A stretch of 64,000 nt of DNA. Source: DATKAS01 sp963773315 (GTDB lineage Bacteria > Actinomycetota > Acidimicrobiia > Acidimicrobiales > DATKAS01). A model generated the notes under the pieces. The model made no database searches, had not been told where the DNA came from, and worked only from the letters and a program-made list of their open reading frames with translations. Positions 34,885-42,920 of this stretch are shown here, piece after piece (position 1 is the stretch's first letter; every line of letters starts with the position of its first letter). A program made the translations under genes and the position numbers. The DNA lies in NCBI GenBank assembly GCA_963773315.1, contig CAVZAF010000004.1:248001-312000 (forward strand), written 5' to 3'.

Positions 34885-35595
34885 TCAGCAGGCGTAGCCC
34901 CAATCGGCCCCGCCCTCGGGCGGATCGATCCCGAGCAGATCCGAGATCGGGCTCTCCTCGCTGAGCTTCTCGCCGGCGGCCTTGACCGCCTCGCACTGGT
35001 CATCGTTCTGCGGGTACACCGACGAGTCGTCGGCCTTCATCTCACCGATGTCGGTCTGGATGGTCCTCGCATCATCGGGCGCGAAGCCGAATCCCCCCGC
35101 TCCCACCGCTGTCGACGACGCACCCGTAGCCGGGCAGTCGTAGGACGACGAGCCGCCCCCAATCGCCTTGGCGTAGGTGTCGGGATCATCCGACATCCCA
35201 CCAATGATCCAGTTGTGACCGAACGCCAGCTTGATCGTCGTGATGCCAAACGACGTCGCGAGGCCGCAGAAGACCTCGCTCTTCGTCGCACTCACGGACT
35301 GGGTCACCTGCTCGGGCTTGGCATAGATGTCGATCTCGAGTTGGTCGCCCTTGCTCGTGCAATGACCGACCTCGGCCGGCTGCGGCAGTCCGAGATCGAC
35401 CGCATCCGCTGCGTCCGCTTCGGATTGCACTTCGAACCCCTCGCACTCGATGCCGGCTTTCGTGAGCGCGGCCGCCACCGCGGTCGTGCTGTCGAAGGTC
35501 GACAGATCCGACGAGGTGCTGCCGCGGTCGTCACCGCCACAGCCGGCGAGTACCAGGACAGCCACCAGCAGGATCGCGATCCGCCTCGTGCGCAT
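34885..35595 (-). CDS. putative secreted lipoprotein
   Basis: 236 residues. Signal peptide with lipobox LAGC (Cys at 19), then a Gly/Asp/Ser linker. The mature part has paired Cys (IECEGF, GHCTSKG, VFCGLA, YDCPATG, QCEAV, YAC end) that could form disulphides. No family recognised. It starts 1 base past the cyclase stop, so it may be translated with the large cyclase gene. Confidence 0.75.
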   Translation of the reverse strand: MRTRRIAILLVAVLVLAGCGGDDRGSTSSDLSTFDSTTAVAAALTKAGIECEGFEVQSEADAADAVDLGLPQPAEVGHCTSKGDQLEIDIYAKPEQVTQSVSATKSEVFCGLATSFGITTIKLAFGHNWIIGGMSDDPDTYAKAIGGGSSSYDCPATGASSTAVGAGGFGFAPDDARTIQTDIGEMKADDSSVYPQNDDQCEAVKAAGEKLSEESPISDLLGIDPPEGGADWGYAC

Positions 35596-35596
35596 C

Positions 35597-38500
35597 TCAG
35601 CCGAGCGCGGCGAGCATCGTCCTCACGCGGAGGTTCAGCGACGCCTCCGGGGAGTCGGCGAGCAGCCGCTGCACCGTCCGAAAGTGCGCACGAGCGTCGT
35701 CGGCGCGCCGATCGTGCTTGGCCAGCTTTCCGAGCTCGAACTCGACCGCGGCCAGGCGCCCGTTCTCATCTCGGTCGGCCAGCACCTTCGCGAGGTGCTC
35801 GAGGGCGATGCGCGCCTTCTTGCTCGCCCCCACGCGGTGGCTCTTGACGAAGGCCTTGTCACGCAGGCTCGCAGGAGGTGCGACTGCTCCTCCCATCTCG
35901 CCCGTCGCGAGGCGGCTCTGAAGGAGCGCCGTGAAGAAGTCGATGTTCATGACGGCTTCGAAGTGGCCTGCGGCCTCGCGTCGTTCGCGCTCGTCAGCCA
36001 GGTTTGCTATCCCACGGCTGGGGTGACCGTCGAGCACCTCGATCTCATGACGGAAGATGTCGAGCTGGGCTGAGCTCACCGTCGCACCCGTCTCGCGCCA
36101 CATGAGATCGAGCGCGTCGAACTGTCGCCGAGACTCCTCCATGCTGTCGCCACCGATCGAGATGCCGGTGGCCCACGCCCGCGCGAAGAGCACGTACATC
36201 GGGTCCGCCTCGCACGCGATCGCCGCACTGGTCGCCGCCTTCGCTGCGTACTCATCACCTCGAGAGAACGACGCCCCCATCGAGACCATGTGACCCATTG
36301 CCGCCGCGCGCCGGTTACCGGTGCGCCGTCCGATGTCGAGCAGCTCGTCGGCATACGCACTCGCCGCCCTCGCCTCACCACGACTCGCCAACGCGAGCCC
36401 GACCCCACAGAGGCCTTTGATCTGCACGTAGAGGCGATCATGCGGGTCGGCGATCAGCGGTACGACCCGCTCGAGCGCAGGACCGACCTCAACGGCCCGA
36501 GTCAGGTCGCCCGCTTGCGCGGCGACCCACGTGAGCCACGCGAGGGCGTAGCCCTCGGCGGTGGCATCACCGCAACGTCGAGCCAGCTCGAGCGCGTCGG
36601 TGAGATGTCGGTCGGCGTCGGTGATGCGCTCGAGCTGCCACGTCACCATCCCCACCCACGCGATCCAGCGGGCGGTGAGCATGTCGTCGCCCACGGCAGC
36701 TGGCAGGTCCCGGTGGCGCTCCTGCAGATCCCGGAGACCGCCGATCTCGCAGGTGTAGTAGTGGCACTGCGCCCACTCGATGATCGTCTCGATCAACAGC
36801 CGATCTCGGGTCGCGCCATCGACGGCGAGGGTGTCCTCATCGTCGGAGGTGAGAAGGTCGTACGCGGCGCGGTACTGCCGGTGCGCCTCGGCGAGGGCGT
36901 AGCGATCGAGGGCCTTGCGTCCGGAACGGCGGAGGTAGTCGACAGCCTCGACGACGTGGCCGCTGCGTTGATAGTGGTACGCGAGCGTCTCGACGAACTC
37001 GTTTGCACGCCCACCGAGATGCGCCTCGATTCCCCGCGCGACTCGCTCGTGCAGCGCCTGACGGTCTCGGCGGAGCAGCCCGTCGTACGCGACTTCCTGC
37101 GTGAGCGCGTGCTTGAAGATGTACTCGAGCTCAGTGTCGACGTTTCGCTGATGGATGAGATCGGCGGCGGACAACCCGGCAAGGCTCTGCTCGAGGTCCT
37201 GGGGGGCATCGGTCACCGACTGCATGATCCGGTACAGGAACTCGCGCCCCACAACCGAGGCTTCCCGCAGCACGCGTCGCGGCTCAGGAGAAAGGTTGTC
37301 GATGCGCGCGGCGATGAGCCCGCGGATCGTCGAAGGCACGGTCACCGCGTCGAGGCTCGTCGTGAGCACCCACGTGTCGCCCTGGCGCGCCAGCACGCCG
37401 TCGTCGACGAGGGTGTTCACGAGCTCTTCGACGAAGAAGGGGTTGCCGTCGGCGCGCGCGGTCACCATCGCGACCAGCTCATCTGGAGGTTCGGCACCGT
37501 CGAGCAGCGACATGAGCTGCTCGCGTGATTGACGCGCGGAGAGCTCACTGAGGTGCAGCGTCCGCTCGCCCGGCGCGCCGAGCTCGAAGCCCGGACGGAA
37601 GTTGCAGATCATCACGACCGGCTCAGCGATCGCGCCCCCGAGCTCACGAACGAGCGTCGCCGTCGACGGGTCGACCCAGTGCAAGTCCTGCAAGCACACG
37701 ACGGTCGGAGCCCGGCGGGCAACGGCGTCGAGCAGACGCGCCACCGCACCGCGCAGCACCGACTGGAACGCTTCGAGGTCGACGGCACCATCGGCTGGGG
37801 TAGCTCCGTACAGCTGACCGATGGCCGCGAGCGCGAGGTCGTCACCGGGCAGCAGCGCGGTGAGCATCGCTGCGAGCTTGGCGCGCACGTCAGCCGCACC
37901 GTCGTTCTCGTCGATCGACGCGGCGTTGTTGAAGAGATCCACCAGCGGCGCATAGGGGATGTCAGCCGTGTAGGGGTAGGCGCGCCCCTCGTACCACTGG
38001 ACGTCGTCGCCAAGGCGAGATCGCACCTCTTCGAGCAGCCGCGTCTTTCCCGAACCGGCCTCCGCACACACCGTGATGAGGGACGACTCGCCGTCACGGA
38101 GTCGATCGACCGCTCCGAGCAGAACACCGAGCTCCTCTTGGCGACCGACGAAGCCCCCAGACCGACGCGACGGGCGTGTCTGCGCAGCGCGCAGGCCGTC
38201 GACGCGCGTCACGCGCACGGACTCGCGCCGACCCTTCAGCTCGCGATCGCCGAGGTCGGTCAGAGCGAACCGGCCCCCGACGAGCGATCGGGTCTCGGGA
38301 CCGATGTAGATCTCGCCGGCAGAAGCGAGCGACTGGAGCCGCGCCGCCACGTTCACCATGTCGCCGAGTGGCCCGCTGGCCCTGTCGCCCTGCAAGTCGC
38401 TGGTGATCACGACCCCGCTGTTGACCCCGCTGTGCATCTCGAAGGAGTGACCGGTGCGAGTCTCGAAGGTAGGGCGCAGCTCGTTGACCGCACTGTGGAG

Positions 38501-38854
38501 CTCGAGCGCGGCGCGCACCGCTCGCACCGCGTCATCTTCGTGGACGACAGGGTCGCCGAACACCGCGAGGACAGCGTCGCCCATGAGCTTGTCGATGCGC
38601 CCGCCGTAGCGGGACACGATCTCGCCCGCCTTGTCGTACACGAGGTTCATCAGCTCACGAACGACCTCGGCATCGACCGACTCGGCCATCTGGGTGTACC
38701 CCGACGCATCCGAGAACAGCACGGTCACGAGGCGGCGTTCTGCCTCGGTATGTGTCGCCGGCTGGTCAGCGCTGAGCGCCTCACCGCATCCGTTGCAGAA
38801 GCGCGAACCAGCAGGATTGGCGGCCGCGCACCCCGCACACGTGAGGTCCGCCAC
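35597..38854 (-). CDS. adenylate/guanylate cyclase-STAND ATPase-TPR protein
   Basis: 1085 residues, GTG start. N-terminal zinc ribbon (CAGCAAANPAGSRFCNGCG), class III cyclase domain (about 35-190; LVTVLFSDASGYTQMAES with first metal Asp, GDAVLAVFGD with the second), then an ATPase domain with Walker A CAEAGSGKTRLLEE and Walker B CLQDLHWVDPS, and a long TPR-like helical C terminus. These proteins are common in actinobacteria and proteobacteria as combined cyclase/ATP-driven signal integrators; output unknown. It is intact over 3.2 kb, in contrast to its disrupted neighbour. Confidence 0.92.
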   Translation of the reverse strand: MADLTCAGCAAANPAGSRFCNGCGEALSADQPATHTEAERRLVTVLFSDASGYTQMAESVDAEVVRELMNLVYDKAGEIVSRYGGRIDKLMGDAVLAVFGDPVVHEDDAVRAVRAALELHSAVNELRPTFETRTGHSFEMHSGVNSGVVITSDLQGDRASGPLGDMVNVAARLQSLASAGEIYIGPETRSLVGGRFALTDLGDRELKGRRESVRVTRVDGLRAAQTRPSRRSGGFVGRQEELGVLLGAVDRLRDGESSLITVCAEAGSGKTRLLEEVRSRLGDDVQWYEGRAYPYTADIPYAPLVDLFNNAASIDENDGAADVRAKLAAMLTALLPGDDLALAAIGQLYGATPADGAVDLEAFQSVLRGAVARLLDAVARRAPTVVCLQDLHWVDPSTATLVRELGGAIAEPVVMICNFRPGFELGAPGERTLHLSELSARQSREQLMSLLDGAEPPDELVAMVTARADGNPFFVEELVNTLVDDGVLARQGDTWVLTTSLDAVTVPSTIRGLIAARIDNLSPEPRRVLREASVVGREFLYRIMQSVTDAPQDLEQSLAGLSAADLIHQRNVDTELEYIFKHALTQEVAYDGLLRRDRQALHERVARGIEAHLGGRANEFVETLAYHYQRSGHVVEAVDYLRRSGRKALDRYALAEAHRQYRAAYDLLTSDDEDTLAVDGATRDRLLIETIIEWAQCHYYTCEIGGLRDLQERHRDLPAAVGDDMLTARWIAWVGMVTWQLERITDADRHLTDALELARRCGDATAEGYALAWLTWVAAQAGDLTRAVEVGPALERVVPLIADPHDRLYVQIKGLCGVGLALASRGEARAASAYADELLDIGRRTGNRRAAAMGHMVSMGASFSRGDEYAAKAATSAAIACEADPMYVLFARAWATGISIGGDSMEESRRQFDALDLMWRETGATVSSAQLDIFRHEIEVLDGHPSRGIANLADERERREAAGHFEAVMNIDFFTALLQSRLATGEMGGAVAPPASLRDKAFVKSHRVGASKKARIALEHLAKVLADRDENGRLAAVEFELGKLAKHDRRADDARAHFRTVQRLLADSPEASLNLRVRTMLAALG

Positions 38855-38931
38855 GCGCGAATCGTCTCACAGAACCCCCCGCTCACGGGGCGTGGCGTCC
38901 TCGGCGGAGGTCTGACGGCACGAACGTCCCG

Positions 38932-39942
38932 TCAGGTCTGCGCCAGCGGTCTGATGCTTCCGAGCATGAACTCCGTGAACCGTGCTCGCTCTTCGTGGTT
39001 CGGGAGGTGCGCCGATCGCTCGAACCAGATCAGATGCTTGGACGGCGCGTCGAGCACGTCGAAGTACCGCTGCGCGATCACTGCGGGAACCTCCCAGTCG
39101 TGTCGGCCTTCGATGAAGAAGACCGGCACGCGAAGTTCCGGTGCTTGCGTGAACAGGTCGACACCGAGCAGCTCAGGCCAGAGCAGCTTCATCGAACCCA
39201 GCACCCCTCGAAGTAGGTTGATCCGGTCCCGGAGGCCGTACTCCCGCGAGAGCACGAGACTTCGTAAGACCATTGGCATCGCACCGCGCCGGCTGGCGTA
39301 GACCTCGCCGCCGAACTTGGCCAGATAGCGCCGCTGCGTGATGGTCTTCTTCTGCCAGTCGCCTGAGTAGGGAGGCGGTCCCATCGCTTCGAGCGCGCGG
39401 ATCGCTCGCCTGGCGCCGTTGGCGCGTGCCTGCTCCAGTGTCCATTCGTAGGACAGCCGCTCGCCTTCGCTCATCCGGCCGATCTGCCCGATCCCGACAT
39501 AGCAGTGGAACAGCTCGGGGAAGCGGGCCACGGTCAGCGTGCCGATGACGGTTCCCCACGAGTGTCCGACGAGTACGAGCCGCTCGTGGCCGAACTTGTC
39601 CGACAGATGCAGTGTGAGATCGCGGGTGTCGGTGACGAATTGCTCGATGGTCATGCGATCGAGGTCGCGGATCGCGGCGAACGACTTCCCGGCGCCTCGT
39701 TGATCCCAGTTCACGACGGTGAAGCCTGCTTCGAGGCCTCGCGTGTCGCGCTTGTTCGACGTCAGTTGGGAGGTCCCGGGTCCGCCATGGAGGAACAGCA
39801 CAATCGGGTTCCGAATGTCATCGCCCCGCTGGAGGATCCACTGCGCCGCCCCGCCGATCTCGACCGGTTCGAGGCACGCCACAGACGTGACACTGCGCCG
39901 ATCGGCTCGCTGCGATGGCAAGAGAGTGTTCACCGCGATCAC
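38932..39942 (-). CDS. alpha/beta hydrolase, proline iminopeptidase-like
   Basis: 336 residues. LFLHGGPGTSQL, NWDQRGAGKSF, the nucleophile elbow GHSWGT, Asp in EGRHDWEVP and His in RSAHLPNHEE make the catalytic triad. The GGPG and DQRGAGKS blocks are typical of prolyl iminopeptidase/tricorn-interacting-factor F1-like enzymes. No signal peptide. Divergent from the cyclic-nucleotide-binding gene at 40030. Confidence 0.88.
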   Translation of the reverse strand: MIAVNTLLPSQRADRRSVTSVACLEPVEIGGAAQWILQRGDDIRNPIVLFLHGGPGTSQLTSNKRDTRGLEAGFTVVNWDQRGAGKSFAAIRDLDRMTIEQFVTDTRDLTLHLSDKFGHERLVLVGHSWGTVIGTLTVARFPELFHCYVGIGQIGRMSEGERLSYEWTLEQARANGARRAIRALEAMGPPPYSGDWQKKTITQRRYLAKFGGEVYASRRGAMPMVLRSLVLSREYGLRDRINLLRGVLGSMKLLWPELLGVDLFTQAPELRVPVFFIEGRHDWEVPAVIAQRYFDVLDAPSKHLIWFERSAHLPNHEERARFTEFMLGSIRPLAQT

Positions 39943-40029
39943 CTCTCGGCTTCAACTCTGACACCCACCGCCCCTGCCCAGGCCAGAGCCGAAAGTCCTA
40001 GCGCGCGAACGTCGTGCGATGATCGACCC

Positions 40030-40512
40030 GTGACGGACGCCATGCTCGCGCTCACCACCGACCTGCCCGAGCGGTCGTTGGCCGCAGGCGAAGTCGTGTA
40101 CCGCGAAGGTGATGCGGTCACGACTGTCCTGGTTCTCGTCGACGGACAGCTCGAGATCGAACGCGGGGGCATGGTCGTCAACAGCCACCGCGCGCCCGGC
40201 TCGGTCGTCGGCGAGATCGGCGCGCTGCTCCACCAGCCCCGATCGGCGACGGTGACCGCGGCGGTGGCGTCGGTAGTTCGCGAGATCGGCGACCCGAACG
40301 AGTTCTTCGCCGCCCACCCGCAGGTCGGACTCGAAGTCGCTCGCCAGCTCGCCGGACGCCTGCACCGCCTCACGGCCTACGTCGCCGACGTGCAGCAGCA
40401 GTTCGACGGCCGCGACGATCATCTCGGTGTGTTCGGGGAGCTTCTGAACCGCATCGCCGACCGTCCTCCGATCGACATCGAGCCAGGCTCGGACCGCTCG
40501 CCCGACTACTGA
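40030..40512 (+). CDS. cyclic nucleotide-binding domain protein
   Basis: 160 residues from GTG 40030 (ATG 40042 also possible). A single cNMP-binding barrel: RSLAAGEVVYREGDAVTTVLVLVDGQLEIERGG compressed in the first 60 residues, then the phosphate-binding cassette region SVVGEIGALLHQPRSATVTA. No DNA-binding domain follows, so it is a stand-alone sensor. It lies within reach of two nucleotide-cyclase genes, which is suggestive only. Convergent with the phosphoesterase (7-base overlap). Confidence 0.85.
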   Translation: MTDAMLALTTDLPERSLAAGEVVYREGDAVTTVLVLVDGQLEIERGGMVVNSHRAPGSVVGEIGALLHQPRSATVTAAVASVVREIGDPNEFFAAHPQVGLEVARQLAGRLHRLTAYVADVQQQFDGRDDHLGVFGELLNRIADRPPIDIEPGSDRSPDY

Positions 40513-41249
40513 AAGTCGATCGTTCCTTGCCGCGCGAGCGAGTGCCACGCTGCGGTGCCTTCATCGAGATCGACCTCGATGAACGTCGGCTGCTGTCCGA
40601 GCTGATATCCCGCGTTGAACAGCCACGTGCGCCCGCGCTGCTCGACCCAGTCACCCTCGGTCGTGAAGGGCGCCTGATGGATGTGGCCGCACAGCACGAC
40701 ATCGGGAGCGTAGGTGTCGAGCAGGCGGGGGAGCTCCGGGTCGCCGTAGTGGCGCGCGCCGGTCCACGAGAGCGGACCCTCGGGTGGACCATGGAACACC
40801 CACGCCCAGTGGGCGGGCCGACCGGCGGCGGCCTCATCGAGCCGCGCCTCGAGGGCTGCGAGCGTCTCGGGACCTTCCCACCACGCACACGCCGTCAGCC
40901 GCCACCCGCCGAGGTCGAGCGAGTCGCCGTCGACGACGACCCCGTGCGCGCGAGCTTCGGTGAGCCACCGGGTGGTCTTCTCGCCGGAGTCAGTGCGGGT
41001 GTCGAGGTCGTGGTTGCCCGAGCACACGACCGTCGGCACCCGAGCAGCGAGCCGTTCGAGGTAGCTGAGCACCACCGTGATCTGCGTGTCGAGCGGCACG
41101 GACGACGCTATGTCGAGCATGTCACCGGCGAGGACCGCGACGTCGATCGCCACGCTCGGATCCGCTACGCGTGCCAGCACCCAGTCCAGCTTGCGGAGGT
41201 CGTAGTGAAGATCCGACACGAGCAGCACGCGCACACTCGAGTCTTTCAT
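40506..41249 (-). CDS. calcineurin-like metallophosphoesterase
   Basis: 247 residues from ATG 41249 (MKDSSVRVLLVSDLHYD). All motifs of the dimetal phosphoesterase are seen: SDLHYD, AGDMLD, CSGNHD, a HGPPEGP segment and GHIHQAP. Members include cyclic-nucleotide phosphodiesterases and YfcE-type enzymes; with the cNMP-binding protein gene in convergent position, a cyclic-nucleotide role is possible. Confidence 0.9.
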   Translation of the reverse strand: MKDSSVRVLLVSDLHYDLRKLDWVLARVADPSVAIDVAVLAGDMLDIASSVPLDTQITVVLSYLERLAARVPTVVCSGNHDLDTRTDSGEKTTRWLTEARAHGVVVDGDSLDLGGWRLTACAWWEGPETLAALEARLDEAAAGRPAHWAWVFHGPPEGPLSWTGARHYGDPELPRLLDTYAPDVVLCGHIHQAPFTTEGDWVEQRGRTWLFNAGYQLGQQPTFIEVDLDEGTAAWHSLARQGTIDFQ

Positions 41250-41307
41250 CCACCAGCTGAGTGAGATTCGCGCTCGCCACCTCTCGGGATTCGAGGAACC
41301 TAGAGAC

Positions 41308-41871
41308 ATGGGCAAGCTCATCTACATCGCCAACGTGTCTCTCGACGGCTTCATCGAGGACGCGGCCGGCAGCTTCGACTGGACGGCTCCCGACGAGGAC
41401 GTGTTCGCGTTCATCACCGACCTGGTGCGCCCTGTCGGCACCTACCTCTACGGGCGGCGACTGTACGAGACGATGGCCGTCTGGGAGACCGACGCCACCC
41501 TGGCCGCGCAGTCGGAGCGCATGGCCGACTTCGCGAACGTCTGGCAGGCGGCGGACAAGGTCGTGTACTCCACGACCCTGGGGGCCGTGTCGACGGCCAG
41601 GAGTCGGCTCGAGCGCCGCTTCGACCCGGACTCAGTGCGGGACATGAAGCGGTCGACCTCCGGCGACCTGACCGTCGGCGGCGCGAACCTCGCGGCGCAC
41701 GCGTTCACGGGCGGGCTGGTCGATGAGTGTCACTTGTTCATCCATCCCGTGCTCGTCGGTGGAGGCAAGCCGGCGCTGCCGAGGGGAGACACACGTGCCG
41801 AGCTCGAGTTGGTGGACGAGCGCCGGTTCACCAACGGCGTCGTGTACCTCCGGTACCGCAACCCCATCTGA
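41308..41871 (+). CDS. dihydrofolate reductase family protein (RibD C-terminal domain)
   Basis: 187 residues. The first strand KLIYIANVSLDGFIED, YLYGRRLYETMAVWE, KVVYSTTL, DLTVGGANLAAHAF and LFIHPVLVGGGKPAL match the RibD-C/YyaP subgroup, which binds NADPH. Likely a small reductase of unknown substrate. It precedes the decayed PlsC copy. Confidence 0.9.
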   Translation: MGKLIYIANVSLDGFIEDAAGSFDWTAPDEDVFAFITDLVRPVGTYLYGRRLYETMAVWETDATLAAQSERMADFANVWQAADKVVYSTTLGAVSTARSRLERRFDPDSVRDMKRSTSGDLTVGGANLAAHAFTGGLVDECHLFIHPVLVGGGKPALPRGDTRAELELVDERRFTNGVVYLRYRNPI

Positions 41872-41918
41872 GCAATCCACCTGCACTTCTCCAGCGCGCT
41901 CGGAGGGATCGTTCTGCG

Positions 41919-42095
41919 GTTGACATCGTCGAGCGAGGGGTGGCGCCGCTCCTGGGCGAGTGGCACGATCAGGCCAGCCCCATCCCAACTGAGGGGCCGG
42001 CGATCCAGGCGGCCAACCAATTCGGGTTCTTCGACGCTCTGTCGTTGCCGTTCGCCTGCCAAGACGCGTACCGGTGGTCGGGAAGGCCGGGCACA
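41919..42095 (+). pseudogene. fragment of a PlsC-type acyltransferase gene
   Basis: Translation from 41919 (VDIVERGVAPLLGEWHD then IPTEGPAIQAANQFGFFD) is clearly homologous to the start of the intact PlsC at 47162 (ADMVQRWAAPIVRDWHE then NLPTEGPAIVVANHLSFFD). Relative to the intact copy an internal stretch is missing, one base is lost near 42059, the catalytic His is changed to Gln (N-Q in place of N-H), and the rest of the gene is absent. No start codon precedes it. It is a decayed paralogue located on the other side of the cytochrome operon. Confidence 0.7.
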
Positions 42096-42174
42096 TGCCG
42101 GGACCTTCGACTCTTCCAGGAACGGCCACCCGATTCGTACGTTCCCAACAGCGACCAACTCAAGGGGAGTACTC

Positions 42175-42681
42175 ATGACACGTCATCGGGCAGCTTCATG
42201 GACCGCGTTGTTCGCGCTCGCGGTCATGGCCATCGCGGGCTGCGGCGGCTCGTCGTCGTCGAGCTCGAACACGACGACGGGCGGAGGTGGCGTGACGGTG
42301 CCGGCGTCTTCGTCTGGAACGACCGTGAGTGTCGTGGTCGGTGACACCAAGGGCACCGACGGGCCGATGACCTTGACCGCCTCGTCGAGTTCAGTGCCCG
42401 CCGGCGATGTCACATTCACGGTCAAGAACACCGGCACGATCGACCATGAGATGGTCGTCCTGAAGACCGACACCGCCTTCGATCAGCTCCCGGTCGGGGG
42501 GACGGAGCCCGACAAGGTCGATGAGTCCGCCAACATCGGTGAAACCGGCGACCCGGCCCTCAAGCCGGGCGAAACGCGATCGTTCACGATCAAGGCGATG
42601 ACGGCAGGCAAGTATGTGCTCGTGTGCAACATCGCCAAGCACTACGCCATGGGCATGCGCGCGCCCTTTACGGTCACGTGA
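42175..42681 (+). CDS. cupredoxin-fold lipoprotein
   Basis: 168 residues from ATG 42175 with AAGGGGAG upstream. Lipobox AIAGC (Cys 23) then a Ser/Thr/Gly linker. The beta-sandwich includes VTFTVKNTGTIDHEMVVL and a C-terminal loop CNIAKHYAMGM. H91, C151, H156 and a Met at 159 or 161 can form a type-1 copper site, so this is probably a blue-copper electron carrier tethered outside the membrane. It leads the rightward electron-transport operon and overlaps the next gene by 4 bases. Confidence 0.85.
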   Translation: MTRHRAASWTALFALAVMAIAGCGGSSSSSSNTTTGGGGVTVPASSSGTTVSVVVGDTKGTDGPMTLTASSSSVPAGDVTFTVKNTGTIDHEMVVLKTDTAFDQLPVGGTEPDKVDESANIGETGDPALKPGETRSFTIKAMTAGKYVLVCNIAKHYAMGMRAPFTVT

Positions 42682-42920
42682 GCACCTCCGAGTCCGGCAC
42701 GGATCGCTCCGTCATCGGCTGGGGACGAGCAACGCTCACGGGGCTCGCCGTGATCGTCGTCGGAACCGTGGCCTCTGTTGGCGGCGCGAACGCGGTGCTC
42801 ACCAGGGCGACGAGCCTCAGCCGAGATGTCCGCGAGTACATCGCCAGCATCGTGTTCCTCGCCGTCGTGATTGTGCTCGCGTGGGGCCTACGACGGCTCC
42901 AAGCCCGAGGGTTGATCTAG
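42678..42920 (+). CDS. small two-helix membrane protein
   Basis: 80 residues from GTG 42678, overlapping the cupredoxin stop by 4 bases. Two hydrophobic helices (RATLTGLAVIVVGTVASVGGA and YIASIVFLAVVIVLAWGL) with a short loop. It ends directly before the start of the FAD oxidoreductase (no gap). Possibly a small subunit of the membrane complex; no family recognised. Confidence 0.7.
   Translation: MSTSESGTDRSVIGWGRATLTGLAVIVVGTVASVGGANAVLTRATSLSRDVREYIASIVFLAVVIVLAWGLRRLQARGLI

Noticed and set aside
37529..39301. Very long open frame (about 590 codons) on the + strand
   Set aside because: It is antisense to the cyclase gene, whose domains are recognisable; long shadows are expected at this GC content and it has no family features.
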